The notes below the pieces were generated by a model. The model saw only the letters and a program-made list of their open reading frames with translations, was not told the origin of the DNA and did not search any database. Source: Lunularia cruciata (Eukaryota > Streptophyta > Marchantiopsida > Lunulariales > Lunulariaceae). From it: DNA of 64,000 nt. The first letter of the stretch is position 1, and each line of letters opens with the position of its first letter. Positions 36,581 through 47,020 of the stretch are shown piece by piece. The DNA lies in assembly GCA_948567375.1 (NCBI GenBank), contig OX419756.1, forward strand, positions 49,366,333 to 49,430,332, in the 5' to 3' direction. Made by a program: the position numbers and the translations under genes.

Positions 36581-38830
36581 TAATATGCCACCACTAAGAG
36601 TAGAGCCTCCCAAGAAACATAAAAATCCAAGAGCATGCTATAATTGTGGACCTACAAGGCATTAGGCCTCAAATTGTCTAGAACCAAGGAAATAGATTGG
36701 GTATGTACCCTTGTGTTTGAATTGTAAGATGTCAAGACATGTGGTGGGAAATTACTCCCACTCTTTTGTTCCAAGACATTTGGTGAGAGATGTTTGTATA
36801 AATACTCCAACAAAGAAAGACACAAATGTAAATTATGTAACTTTGGAAGAATTAACAGAAGAAGATTGGTTTTCTAATAAAGGTAGATGGCTTGATATGG
36901 AAGCAAATCACATTCAAACAAGATAAGAGAAAAATACAAAAAGAGTAAGTTCAATCAAAGATATACTTTCTATGGATTCTTGAAGTACAAAACAAGTTTG
37001 GCCAACGGAGATCTTGTCTAAGAAGGAATTAATGATATTAAAGAAAGCAAAAGCCAAGGTGTAGAGGTGGCAAAGGCCTTGGTTTGTGCCAAAAAGATGA
37101 ACAACACAACTGAACAACCCTCTCCTCTTTCTTGCCAATATTTTTGAGAAGGTTGAGGGACCACTTCAAGAACAATTGAAGAACTGAGAATCAAAAGTTC
37201 TAGCTAAATTGGATAACCATAAAAAACATTTGGAACTGGCCATCAAATTTTGAGGCAAGAGAGCTAAATCCAAAGACAAAAGAGAAGTTAAGTAAGAAGC
37301 AAAAGAAACCTATGAGCATTCCTCAACATGACATTGTTGCAGATTTGGCCTCAGCAAAAGCAGATATTTCTTTTGAATGAAATATCCAAGCCTTTATTTA
37401 GGCCTGTTTTAGATTTTATTATCCTCCTAACAGTGGATATTCTTTTAGGAGCAGATATTTCTCTTCAAAATACCATTTTGGGAAGATAATAAACTAAGGC
37501 TAAGGATATAACTTTGGGAGGATAATAACGTCCATAAAAATAGCTTGCTGCAGATGTTAACCATGCACAAAAGATGATGCAGAAAGATTTTACTCTCCAT
37601 CTAGTGGATTGAGCAAGAAAATCTTGTATAATCCAAAGTTGATGTTGAGATAGCATGATGTAAGATAACTTCAATCCCAATAGATTCAAGATCTGATGTA
37701 AATGAAATGACTAAATGAAATGGCACATTGCTTGGGATTCCATACTTTTGAACCTTGTCTTAAATTTTGAAATGTAAATATCAATCTCAATGGCACTTGT
37801 TAGGATTACTATCCAACTTTTGACAAAAATATGAGGGTACTCTTTTGACTTGATTACATTGTATTTTGATGTGTAACCAAAATTGGGGTATCCAATTCTA
37901 TCAAGAGACTATTTTTATACAATGGACATTTAACAAATAGATTGGTATCAATATAAGCTGAAGTTTGCTGACCCAAAATTCAATGAGAAGAAGTTGATAA
38001 CCATATATGTTGGAAAAAGATTCCACATTTGGGAAGAACTACATCTTCAAACAAAGGCTATACAAAATCCATGTTAGTAGAATACAAAATCCTTGTGAAT
38101 GAGAATAAGGGGACTCACTTTTTAACTTTGTAATAGAAGCCCTTACAAAGCATTTCAATTACACATTGCAAGATAACACCCAATAATCCAAAGGCAAATA
38201 GGTTAATAGAAAAGTCCAATATGATCTTATGTCAACTTCTCAATAAATTCATTGTTAACTATGTATATGATTGGGACAAAAAGTTACTCGTTGCTTGATG
38301 GACCTATCAAACTATGAGAAAATAACTACACAACAAATGACCTACTTTTTGACCTATGGAATATATCCAATCCTTCTTGTCAAATTTACAATTCCTTCCT
38401 ATCAAATCTTGTCCAAAGAAAGACTATCTAAAGAGGAGAGCATGGAAATCTAAATTCAGCAACTCATGTTTCTAGAAGAGAAACATGATGAGCCACTTCA
38501 ACATACTAAAGATATACAAAAGAGGAGAAAGGGAGGTCATGATGAGACAATGAAACTCATGAATATAACCAAAGGAGATTATGTTTTGTTGTTTGAAAAA
38601 AGGCAAATGTTCTTTATGTGCAAATTACATTTAAGATGTATTGGGCCATATCAAGTGACTTAGGTTTATGAGAATAGATCTCTGCAACTAGCAGACCTCA
38701 AAGGTAACCAATTGGCCACAAGGGTAAATGGATGGCAAGTGCGTCAATCCATGCAACCCTATGATGATTAAATAAGAAGGCCTTAGTGCGTGTGTTTGCA
38801 AGAAAATTCACATTTAAGGGAAAGTTATGT
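36580..38830 (+). mobile_element. Strongly decayed Ty3/gypsy relic
   Basis: Only islands are readable on the plus strand. A gag zinc knuckle of CCHC spacing lies at 36636-36677 (CYNCGPTRH and a final Cys), with a second Cys/His cluster just after it. An integrase C-terminal region lies at about 38100-38780, with TTQQMTYFLTYGIYPILLVKF, KLHLRCIGPYQVT and TRVNGW, phrases typical of the pol end of Ty3/gypsy elements. A purine-rich stretch at about 38815-38827 is followed by TGTCATGCCC, a plausible start of a 3' LTR whose end I cannot find. It is not close to G or H. It is broken many times and old. Confidence 0.6.
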
Positions 38831-41200
38831 CATGCCCAAAAAAATATTTTTCTATATAAATGCAATTTTAAGTTATTATTTAATAGTTTCATATGAAATT
38901 TTTTGTCTCCCATGAGGAAAACATGAAGTCCATAAGAACTTTGTAATTATGTAAGAAGAGTAATTATATGCAAATCCATGTTGCATTCTGGTGAGGTACC
39001 TTTGTTAGAAACTCACAAATGTTGGGATAAAATACAAAGTGAACTTCCAATTGATTGTACAACAATTTTACTACCACCACCAAGGAATTGTCTTAGAGAG
39101 AAGGACTAACATTTCTCATACAAGTTGCATTAAATTAGTAGAGACTAATAGAGATGTGAAAATGACCAAATCAACACTTGGCACTAAAATATATATTACA
39201 TTGGGAAGACTTCCATAATTCATAATACATGCATTTATTGTGCCATAGAGAACCACTGAGGAAGGGAAAAAAGGACACTTTTATGCAATTTGCATGTGGA
39301 AACAGCAAATTGATTGAGAAATGATTGAGAAAAGCAAGGGTATAAATCAAATGAAGAATGGAGGTAGAGGCTTTAAGTATTGCTGCAGAATTCACTTGAG
39401 CTTGTGAAGCACCTGAGCTATCAATTGATCATGTTAAATTTTAGGGTTTTAGTACTAAAAATTTCAGAATGGCAAAGAAGGCAAGAAGACCAAAGTCAAA
39501 TAGATGGGCAATTCAAAACCCATAATTTAATTAGTGCAAGATGGAAGCAAGGCACAATATGTTAGTCAAACTATAGCTCACTTTCCTTCGCTAGAATTGG
39601 GAAGTAATTCATCCATGGATATTGCACAAGATGATTGATGGAGATACCAACAGGAGTCAAAACCAGCAAGGATATGGCATAAGATCATGATGATTGGAAC
39701 ATGGTAGTAGGGGACAAAGCTAGCTATCTATGAGGTCTGACCTTTGGGAGGGAGGAGGTAACTGACAAGGAGAAGGTAGCATTTAGTGAGGAGCACATTG
39801 GCAACATGCATCAAGTGGCATCCTTCCAAGATCTTGTAAGACAATGTATTATGAGTATGATAATGTATTTGTCTAAATTGGCAAGTACAACTTAGATTGC
39901 TATGACTTACAGCCAACGGCTCAATGGAAATGCGAACAGGGATGTAGCATAGCTTACATGAAGAAATTCATCTGTGTACACTTGCAAAGAAATTTCAGGA
40001 TTCATATGCAGGCTGTGGAGGTTTAAGTCCACAGGTTTTGAGATTCCAGATTATAATTCGGTTTATAAACTTAAATTCATGTATTAAAATTTGAAATCTC
40101 CTTTAAAACCCTTCAATTATAAGGCTTTAGTTAAGGAGTTTGTAACTAAGCGAATGAAATCAAAACGTTATGCTTTAGTAATTATCTTGTCCTTTTGCAC
40201 CATCTTTTATAATTGAGATTCATAATAAATATAATAATTGTCACAAGATCAATATTAAATATAGTTCAATACCTATGAAATTAAATCTAGATTCATGGAC
40301 TAGATTACGCATACAGTCATGAAACATAGATCTATACCAGTGGTTGTAATAAAGATCTGAATAATAGTTTCCAAAATTCTATATTTTGAATAGAAAATAT
40401 TAATATTTCCAGAGGGCTTGTTTTAATAACTCCGCAAGCTTCATGATACACAATAGCCCATGCATTTGCATGGAACCAAACTTGTTACATTTGGATTGGC
40501 GAATACTTAAAGAACACTTCTATAGACGATATCCAAGAGTTTGTAACCATTTTTCTAATTTTAAAATAGTTTAAACAAGTAAAACTTAAAATGTAATAAA
40601 CAGCTAGATCCACAGCTCCAAAGCTTTATGTAAGTTTCTTATTAGCTCTTTAGAGCTACTTTGGAGGGATATTTGGTCGAAAATTGTTCTTACAATATAA
40701 AATAGTGAAATTGAACTTGAAAATTGATCCATATACAGTAATACAAGACCTATATTGACACCTAGAATTTTGTCTCTAGAGCCTTAAATTGAAGATATTC
40801 AATCCATTTAAATTGGAACGGGTCTACTTTCTAGACACCGTGACATGTACAATTGAGAAATGCAATGAATGATCTCATGCAACTGTTGCTTTTCTTTATT
40901 TTTTAACGTCTCATAAGGTCAACCCATCTGGATTTTCAGAATAGAATAGAAAAGATAATTCGGGCAGAGTAAACTTTATTTCAAAGTTGAAAGACATCAC
41001 ATAAGCGGGATTCCACGCTTCTTAGTGACAGACCCGAAGCGGCTCTCGGTACATCGAGGAGCATTCAGGCACCCGTTTGAGCAAACTTATTTCAAAGAGC
41101 AGTTACGCATGGAACGTAAGAGCCCAGGATTGTACGAGCAGCTTTCTGCAGATATTTATCTCCAGTATATTTACTTATTTAGCTCCAGGATGAGCCTTGA
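38828..41200. other. Possible LTR remnant, then AT-rich DNA without gene
   Basis: The first part may be the 3' LTR of the preceding gypsy relic, beginning TGTCATGCCC with TATATAAAT shortly after. The rest, to about 41000, shows no support for a gene, RNA or repeat. Base composition becomes less AT-rich from about 41000, approaching the proline-rich gene. Confidence 0.5.
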
Positions 41201-41437
41201 GTAAGAATTCATAGAGAGGTGTATAGCAGACAAACCCAAGCTCTTGTAAACTTGACAGCAGTCAAATACGAGAGCGAAGAAGCTCTTGTAAGAAATGTCA
41301 ACCAATATGCGGAGGAGTTAAGCAGCAAGGCCTCCGCATCACGCTTATCTCCAAATATGAGACGGCTGATGATCATCCCCGATACCCGACTAGGAGCCCT
41401 GCAAATTGTCAGCAGAGTCTTTGAAGTCTCTGCTTGA
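41201..41437 (+). other. Open stretch next to the proline-rich gene, status unclear
   Basis: This is an open plus-strand stretch of 78 codons without an ATG start, containing AVKYESEEALVRNVNQYAEE and LSPNMRRLMIIPDTRLGAL, in a segment of higher GC content than the surroundings. It could be an exon of an unrecognised host gene, or simply the 3' untranslated region of the minus-strand gene that ends at 41462. I recognise no family. Confidence 0.25.
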
Positions 41438-41461
41438 CAAGCCAATATACGTTACGGATGA

Positions 41462-42064
41462 TCATCCCCCATGAGGACTGGGAGCTGTGGCAGACTGATC
41501 AGGAGTAGGGGACTCTGTAGTGGTGTGAGGAGGAGGAGCTTCAGTTTGTGAAGCAGGGGGAGGGGACTCTGTAGTGGTGGGAGCTTCAGTTTGTGAAACA
41601 GGAGGAGGGGACTCTGTAGTGGTGGGAGCTTCAGTTTGTGAAGGAAGAGGAGAAGGCGTAGTTTTGGGAGGAGTGGACGAGGAGGAAGGCGGGGGTGGAC
41701 TGCGAAGCCAAAAGATATGAGGTTTGGGCAGTGTGATATTAGGTACATGGAGAGTAGGTAATGAGGGATGAGGTTTATCGGAATCAGGTTTGGAGCTGGA
41801 AGATGGGGGAGGGGCAGAGAGAGGCGGACTCGATGGAAGAAAGCTGGGGAGGAAGTGCAAAAAAGTGAACGTGTGCTGGGGTGGTAGTGGTGCTAATGGG
41901 GTATCCGCGGTGAGCACGCGGGATGCCGTTGCCGTGGGCAATAGCATTCCTCCGATGCCCACACAACATACCAGGACGATGCACAAGCCAGTGGTCGACT
42001 GATTCATCTTCCCCATGTTGGCAATACTCCCGATTTCTCCAAGTCCTGCGTTTACAATCTTCAC
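41462..42064 (-). CDS. Secreted proline-rich (arabinogalactan/extensin-like) protein
   Basis: This intronless frame of 200 codons is the best candidate host gene in the window. Near the N terminus is a hydrophobic segment (TTGLCIVLVCCVGIGG...) ending in small residues, a likely signal peptide. The rest is dominated by Pro, Ser, Thr and Ala, with runs such as PPPSSSSTPPKTTPSP and a C-terminal threefold repeat around TEAPTTTESPPP. Such proteins are known as hydroxyproline-rich cell-wall or cell-surface glycoproteins (arabinogalactan- and extensin-like); that assignment is by composition only. Two starts are possible, at 42064 and at Met20 (codon 42007-42005). The second puts the hydrophobic segment right at the N terminus and is preferred. 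A TATA box lies upstream at 42111-42118. No GPI signal is evident at the C terminus (...SATAPSPHGG). Confidence 0.65.
   Translation of the reverse strand: MKIVNAGLGEIGSIANMGKMNQSTTGLCIVLVCCVGIGGMLLPTATASRVLTADTPLAPLPPQHTFTFLHFLPSFLPSSPPLSAPPPSSSSKPDSDKPHPSLPTLHVPNITLPKPHIFWLRSPPPPSSSSTPPKTTPSPLPSQTEAPTTTESPPPVSQTEAPTTTESPPPASQTEAPPPHTTTESPTPDQSATAPSPHGG
41508..41651 (-). repeat. In-frame minisatellite in the proline-rich gene
   Basis: Three tandem copies of a 45-bp unit (41562-41606, 41607-41651 and a 54-bp version 41508-41561) encode TTTESPPP-SQTEAP repeats. All unit lengths are multiples of three, so copy changes keep the frame. Confidence 0.85.
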
Positions 42065-42110
42065 TCAAAGTATGAGAAGAGGACACTGGTCGCTATCTGT
42101 GACCATGCAG

Positions 42111-42118
42111 TATATATA
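42111..42118 (-). promoter_or_regulatory. TATA box of the proline-rich gene
   Basis: TATATATA (palindromic) lies 47 bp before the upstream ATG and about 104 bp before the preferred ATG, a normal plant core-promoter distance. Confidence 0.55.
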
Positions 42119-45110
42119 CTTTCGGAGCAGTACAACGATTCTGGTGCCGGTGAGCGTGCATGTGAGACTTTGCATGTTTTGTTAAAAAAGAACGATATCT
42201 ATGATCGCTAGGATTCAAAGACAGGAATGTGCGTCTCATCTACCGTAAATATCTGACCACTAATTAAGAAAGGCGACCGCGTAGGAAAAACGAAGGATGG
42301 GAAGACCCCCATCAAGCCGTACAAGGGAGAGATAAAAAAGGTAACATGGGGCTAAACCCCAATAGAGTCTATATGAGAAATCTGCAACTAAAAATTAAGC
42401 AATCTTATACCCTTGGACCCTTCTTACGATTCGCTCAGTTCTTACCAAACTCTACAGCTCAAGTCAACTTGTCAAAACTGTACTGACTTCATCATACATA
42501 GAGATTTTTGATTCTGCTAAATTAGAATAATAAAAGCAAGGACATCTTTCTTTAATACATTAATCTCATCAATATGTTCCTCCTTTTGATAATAATGCTT
42601 TACGAGTAAATACAACGTTCATCGTTACTTGGACATAAGATTAAATCTAACCCCAAGATTCAATGAGTCATAAAGTATGTGTTATAAACTTTGATAGAGA
42701 TTTGAAACAAATTTAAAAGTTTTACTAAAAATTTAAATAAAAATATTTCAAATAATTATAAAATACAACCCCCGTATTCATACTAGACGTACTAGACAAA
42801 ACAATATTAGGGTAATGGGAGTTGAGTAGAGTTGAAATAAGCAAAATTATTCCACCAAAATAAATCAAACTAAGGACAAGGAAAACGGCTGTAGCCCACC
42901 AAGTCTATTCTTATATGAGCCTTATTATTCGTATTGCAAAAATAATACATTTCAATAACTATAGAATAAAATAAAGGAAAACCCATGAAAGATCAGTGGT
43001 CGCTAGAACTATTCCATTGTGAGTGGTATGCTTCATTTAATGAGTAATTGAGTATTTAATTTCTCAAATTTCATAGGGATATCTAAGTACAAAAAAGTAC
43101 AAAAAAGCCATACACTTTAATCTATTTAATCACTAAAAATGGACTTTCTCACCTTAAATCAGACATTTGAAATGTTTATTTTCAACCAAACTATTCATTT
43201 CAACTAAGTCAACTGTCCGTTTCTAAAACTCAAATAGGTCAAGTATCCATTTTCAAAAAAAATCAAATGTCTAATTCTAAAACTCCTTTTCTACCAAGTC
43301 AAGTGTTCAGTTCCATATAGTTAAAGATCCATTTCCATCCTGTCAAGTGTAGCATATAATTACAAAACAGGTTGGTTAGCTTGTAATAAGTTATCATCTA
43401 TCTTAAATAAATAAATGTTACTATGTAACTATAATATATAATAGTTATTATAGATGATAGAAGACATAATGCAAATAATGATTTTATTTTGATTTTATGA
43501 ATTTATTATTTCTGTATTTATAAAGATATTTTACTGAAATATTGTTTTACTATTGAATTAAAAAGTTTATCAACTTACATTTATACATTTGAGCATTCAA
43601 GAACAAGACTTATTATATAATAAAGTGATTAAAAAATGTATTTAAAAATAGAGGGATGTTAGAATATTTTATACATTTGATATAAAATTTGATTCAAAAC
43701 TTACAATGCAATTTGATTCAAAACCCAAGTAAGAAAAAGATTTCTTGTTTAGATTGTTCTACACCCGACTTAAAACGTGGGATGGTATCTGCTTAAGTCG
43801 ATGAAATGGCCTTGTATTTAGCAAGTAGTGCGTCCATTCATGAGCACAGAAATTAAAGCATCTCATTTACTTATTTATTTTCTTTTATTTTCTTTGGAAA
43901 GCTCAAGGTATTGAAAGAAACAACTCTTGCCATATATTGTGGAACAATTTACGTGGCAAAGTACATTAGATTTTGGGGATGATAACTTCATTATTCTGTA
44001 CTCAAAATAATTATCCTCAGGTAAATTTAAACCATCTAATTTCATGGATCATGAGAGATAAATTGCCAATCCTCATCATAATCAAGCGTTGAAATTTTCT
44101 CTAAAATATTTACACTCAAGTGGATATTTACTACTAAAAGAAGAATACTGAACGTAAGCATAATTCCTTAATTGGTATGTATGATTTAAGAGTATACTTT
44201 ATATGATTCCAGTTCTTCTTCGGTAGTGTCAAAATAACTACATTTATAGATTTCATAGATTATTGTTCGCCACATCGTATCAAATCATTGGACTTAAACG
44301 GGAAAAATAAGGTTTTCTTCTTGTATCATTTCGATAGAGTCCATAATTCACTCCTCTCACTTATTTGCCGCAAAAAAAATAAAATTTTTAATGAACAAAC
44401 GTAAAAGTATTGATATTGTCTTGAAGTTTTTCAATTTCCGAAGTTATTCCAGAGCTTTGTATATGGGATGTGCCAGGACGTGTGGTCCACTTTGTTACGG
44501 TGGTATACCTATCCAAACTAAATTACGTAGCGGTATGATTGGCATTCATATACAATTCAATGTTTTTCATTATTGCCAGTTACATATTGCAATTATTTCT
44601 GGCGAAAATTAATTCTTTTTGCCAGTGAAAGAGATCTTTTAATTCTTTTGTACAAAATATTTCTACAAGTCTAAATTTCTTATATTCTGCTTAAATTCAT
44701 AAAGCTAAAGTTTCTTTTCTTAGATTTATTTTCATGAGTGTGATTTTACGTCAAATCACATCTAATACAAAACTTAACTACGGTACAATAGACTTGATTT
44801 TAACATACTCTAATTATATTTTAGATACCTATACAAGTTTCTACCTATTAGAGTCAATAGGTGGGTCCATTTATAAAGTCGAAAGAAAATTTCAAAACGG
44901 TGTATAATAGTGACAAGGATTATTGATATCTCGCCGTGCTTACGAGATCTTGTTTTTTGAAATCACACAGACCGATCATATCCATAAATAAACTTTGATA
45001 TCTGGGGTGGTTTGTGTACGTTTGTTAACGGTTCGAGTCTTACATTTCTTCTTCTTAATAATCGCAATTAATAAACATACACTATTTGAAACATTGGGGG
45101 TTTCAATACT
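42119..45110. other. AT-rich intergenic DNA
   Basis: The first few hundred bases may hold promoter sequence of the proline-rich gene. Beyond a degenerate repeat at 43160-43350, I see no gene, RNA or element boundary here. A frame at 44391-44612 has no features supporting it. Confidence 0.6.
43160..43350 (+). repeat. Degenerate tandem array of a GTCAA-TGTCC motif
   Basis: About five diverged units of roughly 30-40 bp, each built on GTCAA(G/C)TGTCCATTTC followed by an A-rich stretch, are recognisable by eye. Examples are near 43207, 43239, 43298 and 43348. Confidence 0.45.
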
Positions 45111-45111
45111 A

Positions 45112-45143
45112 AATTGACGGGTACCTGCCTGTACCCGTCAATT
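45112..45143. repeat. Perfect 13-bp hairpin with 6-base loop
   Basis: AATTGACGGGTAC (45112-45124) and its exact complement GTACCCGTCAATT (45131-45143) flank the loop CTGCCT. Such a perfect, GC-containing stem stands out in this AT-rich stretch. Confidence 0.75.
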
Positions 45144-45165
45144 CCGTAAAACTTTATTAAGCGAT

Positions 45166-45219
45166 TAACAGGAGATTCTCCGACCTACATTTTTCATGCC
45201 TCTTGCTTAACTCCTGTTA
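45166..45219. repeat. 9-bp inverted repeat beside the hairpin
   Basis: TAACAGGAG (45166-45174) is exactly complementary to CTCCTGTTA (45211-45219), 36 bases apart, starting 22 bp after the preceding hairpin. Confidence 0.6.
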
Positions 45220-45670
45220 TTATGTGTTAAGAAACTTGCCTAACATATTCCATAGTAATTTAATCGCTATTTTTAAAACCTGAAACCCTCTAAAGATCTT
45301 CATCATCTATAGAACTTTTAACGGATCTTAATATTGAAGCCCCCCGGTTATATCAACATTTTAGATGCTTCAAGATGAACTAGTCCCTACGCCCTCACAC
45401 AAACTAGTGGGCAACGAGATATTTTGGAGAGAGATCAAGATAATTATGAGTCAGTCTCATGAATGATGGGTGACCTCTCTTACTTCTGTCATCTATATAA
45501 TCTTAGTTTGTTGCACAACTAGAAAATTACATAATCGTTAATTGAAAAACACGCTATCTTTAAAGGTGAGCGTGACAAGGCTCTCAATTGTGAAAAGCAC
45601 GAACGATCAATGAATGCTTGGGCGACCTAACAAGCTCACTTATGTCACATGTTCATGGATCAGGAGTCAT
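45220..45670. other. Intergenic DNA without recognised features
   Basis: No gene, RNA or repeat that I can support. Composition is slightly less AT-rich than in the previous 2 kb. Confidence 0.5.
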
Positions 45671-45952
45671 TTAACGGGAATCAATACGCTGGTTGAACAT
45701 GCACACTTCCTTAGTCTGTTTGCATTTGGTGCCCTTAGTATCTTCACGACTAGAAGTCCAGTACGGTGGTGATGGATAGGCTGACCAGTAGCTGAAGTTG
45801 CGTCGGGTCTGATATAGCATGCACCAACTGAACCCTATGCAATAGGCCATTCCATCTCCCAACAATTCTGCTTTCTTGAAAGGCTCACCTGGCAGTGGTC
45901 GGGTTTGAAGGTGAAGATCAATATAGTTGGGAAGCTTGAAGGGTATATTTGA
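45671..45952 (-). pseudogene. Exon-like open segment, unknown protein
   Basis: This is an uninterrupted 93-codon segment, open from a stop on one side to a stop on the other, with no Met near its beginning, so it is at best an internal or terminal exon or a gene remnant. It contains LPNYIDLHLQTRPLPGEPFK, then GDGMAYCIGFSWCMLYQ and WSAYPSPPYW, with four Cys in total. Amino-acid usage looks protein-like and GC content is higher than on either side. A CAG/GTGAGC sequence within it matches a plant splice donor, which could mean the coding part starts or ends there. I do not recognise the family. Confidence 0.35.
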
Positions 45953-46629
45953 TCATATAATTTGAAATATTTTATTATTTAATCATTTAAATTTGCGTAC
46001 AAAAAATATAGAAATTATTAATAAAAATTTGCTTGATATGAGCAAAATGTTAATAAACCCATTAACTAGCAATAATTTAGGTAGTACATTGAATCTTTTA
46101 CTTAATCAAAAAATTTGTTGATATTAGCATTATTTATTTCCATTTATTTGTAAGAGACGCGGAAGTGTAGATTGGATTGTTAGTTTTGATTAGCAAAATT
46201 AGTAGACCTATCTTTTCTCCTTCTCTATGTTTTTGTTCTCTCATCCTTTTAGAGGAAAAGAGGCCTCTTGGGTAAGACGGAAGGAATGACTACTAGAAAT
46301 CTATGAGGATTAGCATATGGAGTTGTCAATTAAGATGGGAGTTCCGGTGAAGGAAGAGAATGTTGCGATATTTGGATATCAGCATAATTGCGAATGATGA
46401 CAAAACATGTGGACCATCTCATCAGAACTTCCAACCTTACAAGTGCTGAGTGAACCTAGGGTGTTATGTTACAAGTTAAAACGCTCATGCACAAAATCCT
46501 ATAGTTTGCTTGTCGTCTTGTTCTTCTTCTCTTATCTTTTTTACTCGTAATGTGATTTCCAATCTATCTCTTCATACTTCTTGGGTCTTTTCTTCTTTGC
46601 TATCAATATTTATCCAGAGTAAAGCAATA
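45953..46629. other. AT-rich intergenic DNA up to the X4 insertion
   Basis: No supported gene. X4 begins at 46630. The five bases before it (CAATA) would be its target duplication, but its right end was cut off by G3, so this cannot be confirmed. Confidence 0.5.
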
Positions 46630-47011
46630 TGTGGTACCCACATTTTTTGTTTTGGATGGTTTTAATAAAGATTTGAAGAAGAAATGCGTTGGTAAAGCCA
46701 AAGGAGGGCTAAATGGGGAAGAAAATGTGAAGAATCATGTGTTTGGTCTAAACCTGAAGTTGACCTCGGGTCAAGTCCAAAAGACCCAGGATGGCAAGAG
46801 AGAAATGCAAAGACAAGGACTTTGTATTGGGTAGCGCAACCTGATCCAAAGAACCTGTAACAAACTTTGTCGGGGTTGCCAATCAAGAAAGTATACGGGA
46901 AGAAAGTGACTACCTCGGTATCAAGAAGTTCTTGACAGTAACAGGAAACAACCTCACAGAATTGGTGAGTGGCACGGAGAAGCGACTGAAGAATGACCGA
47001 TCAGCAAAGGA

Positions 47012-47020
47012 CTATAAAAT
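47012..47020 (+). promoter_or_regulatory. TATA motif upstream of the X4 gene
   Basis: CTATAAAAT lies about 380 bp from the X4 left end, matching the position of the motif in XA and X3 although the surrounding 5' sequence is of the other subfamily. Confidence 0.5.

Noticed and set aside
45030-45039. GGTTCGAGTC, a tRNA B-box-like word
   Set aside because: No A box or cloverleaf arms at the right distance, and no SINE-like poly-A or target duplication around it.
45112-45150. GGAATTGACGGG (complement strand), which resembles a universal small-subunit rRNA segment
   Set aside because: Only about 12 bases agree with the rRNA core. The flanking bases do not follow 16S or 18S sequence, and the similarity falls inside a perfect hairpin that explains it.
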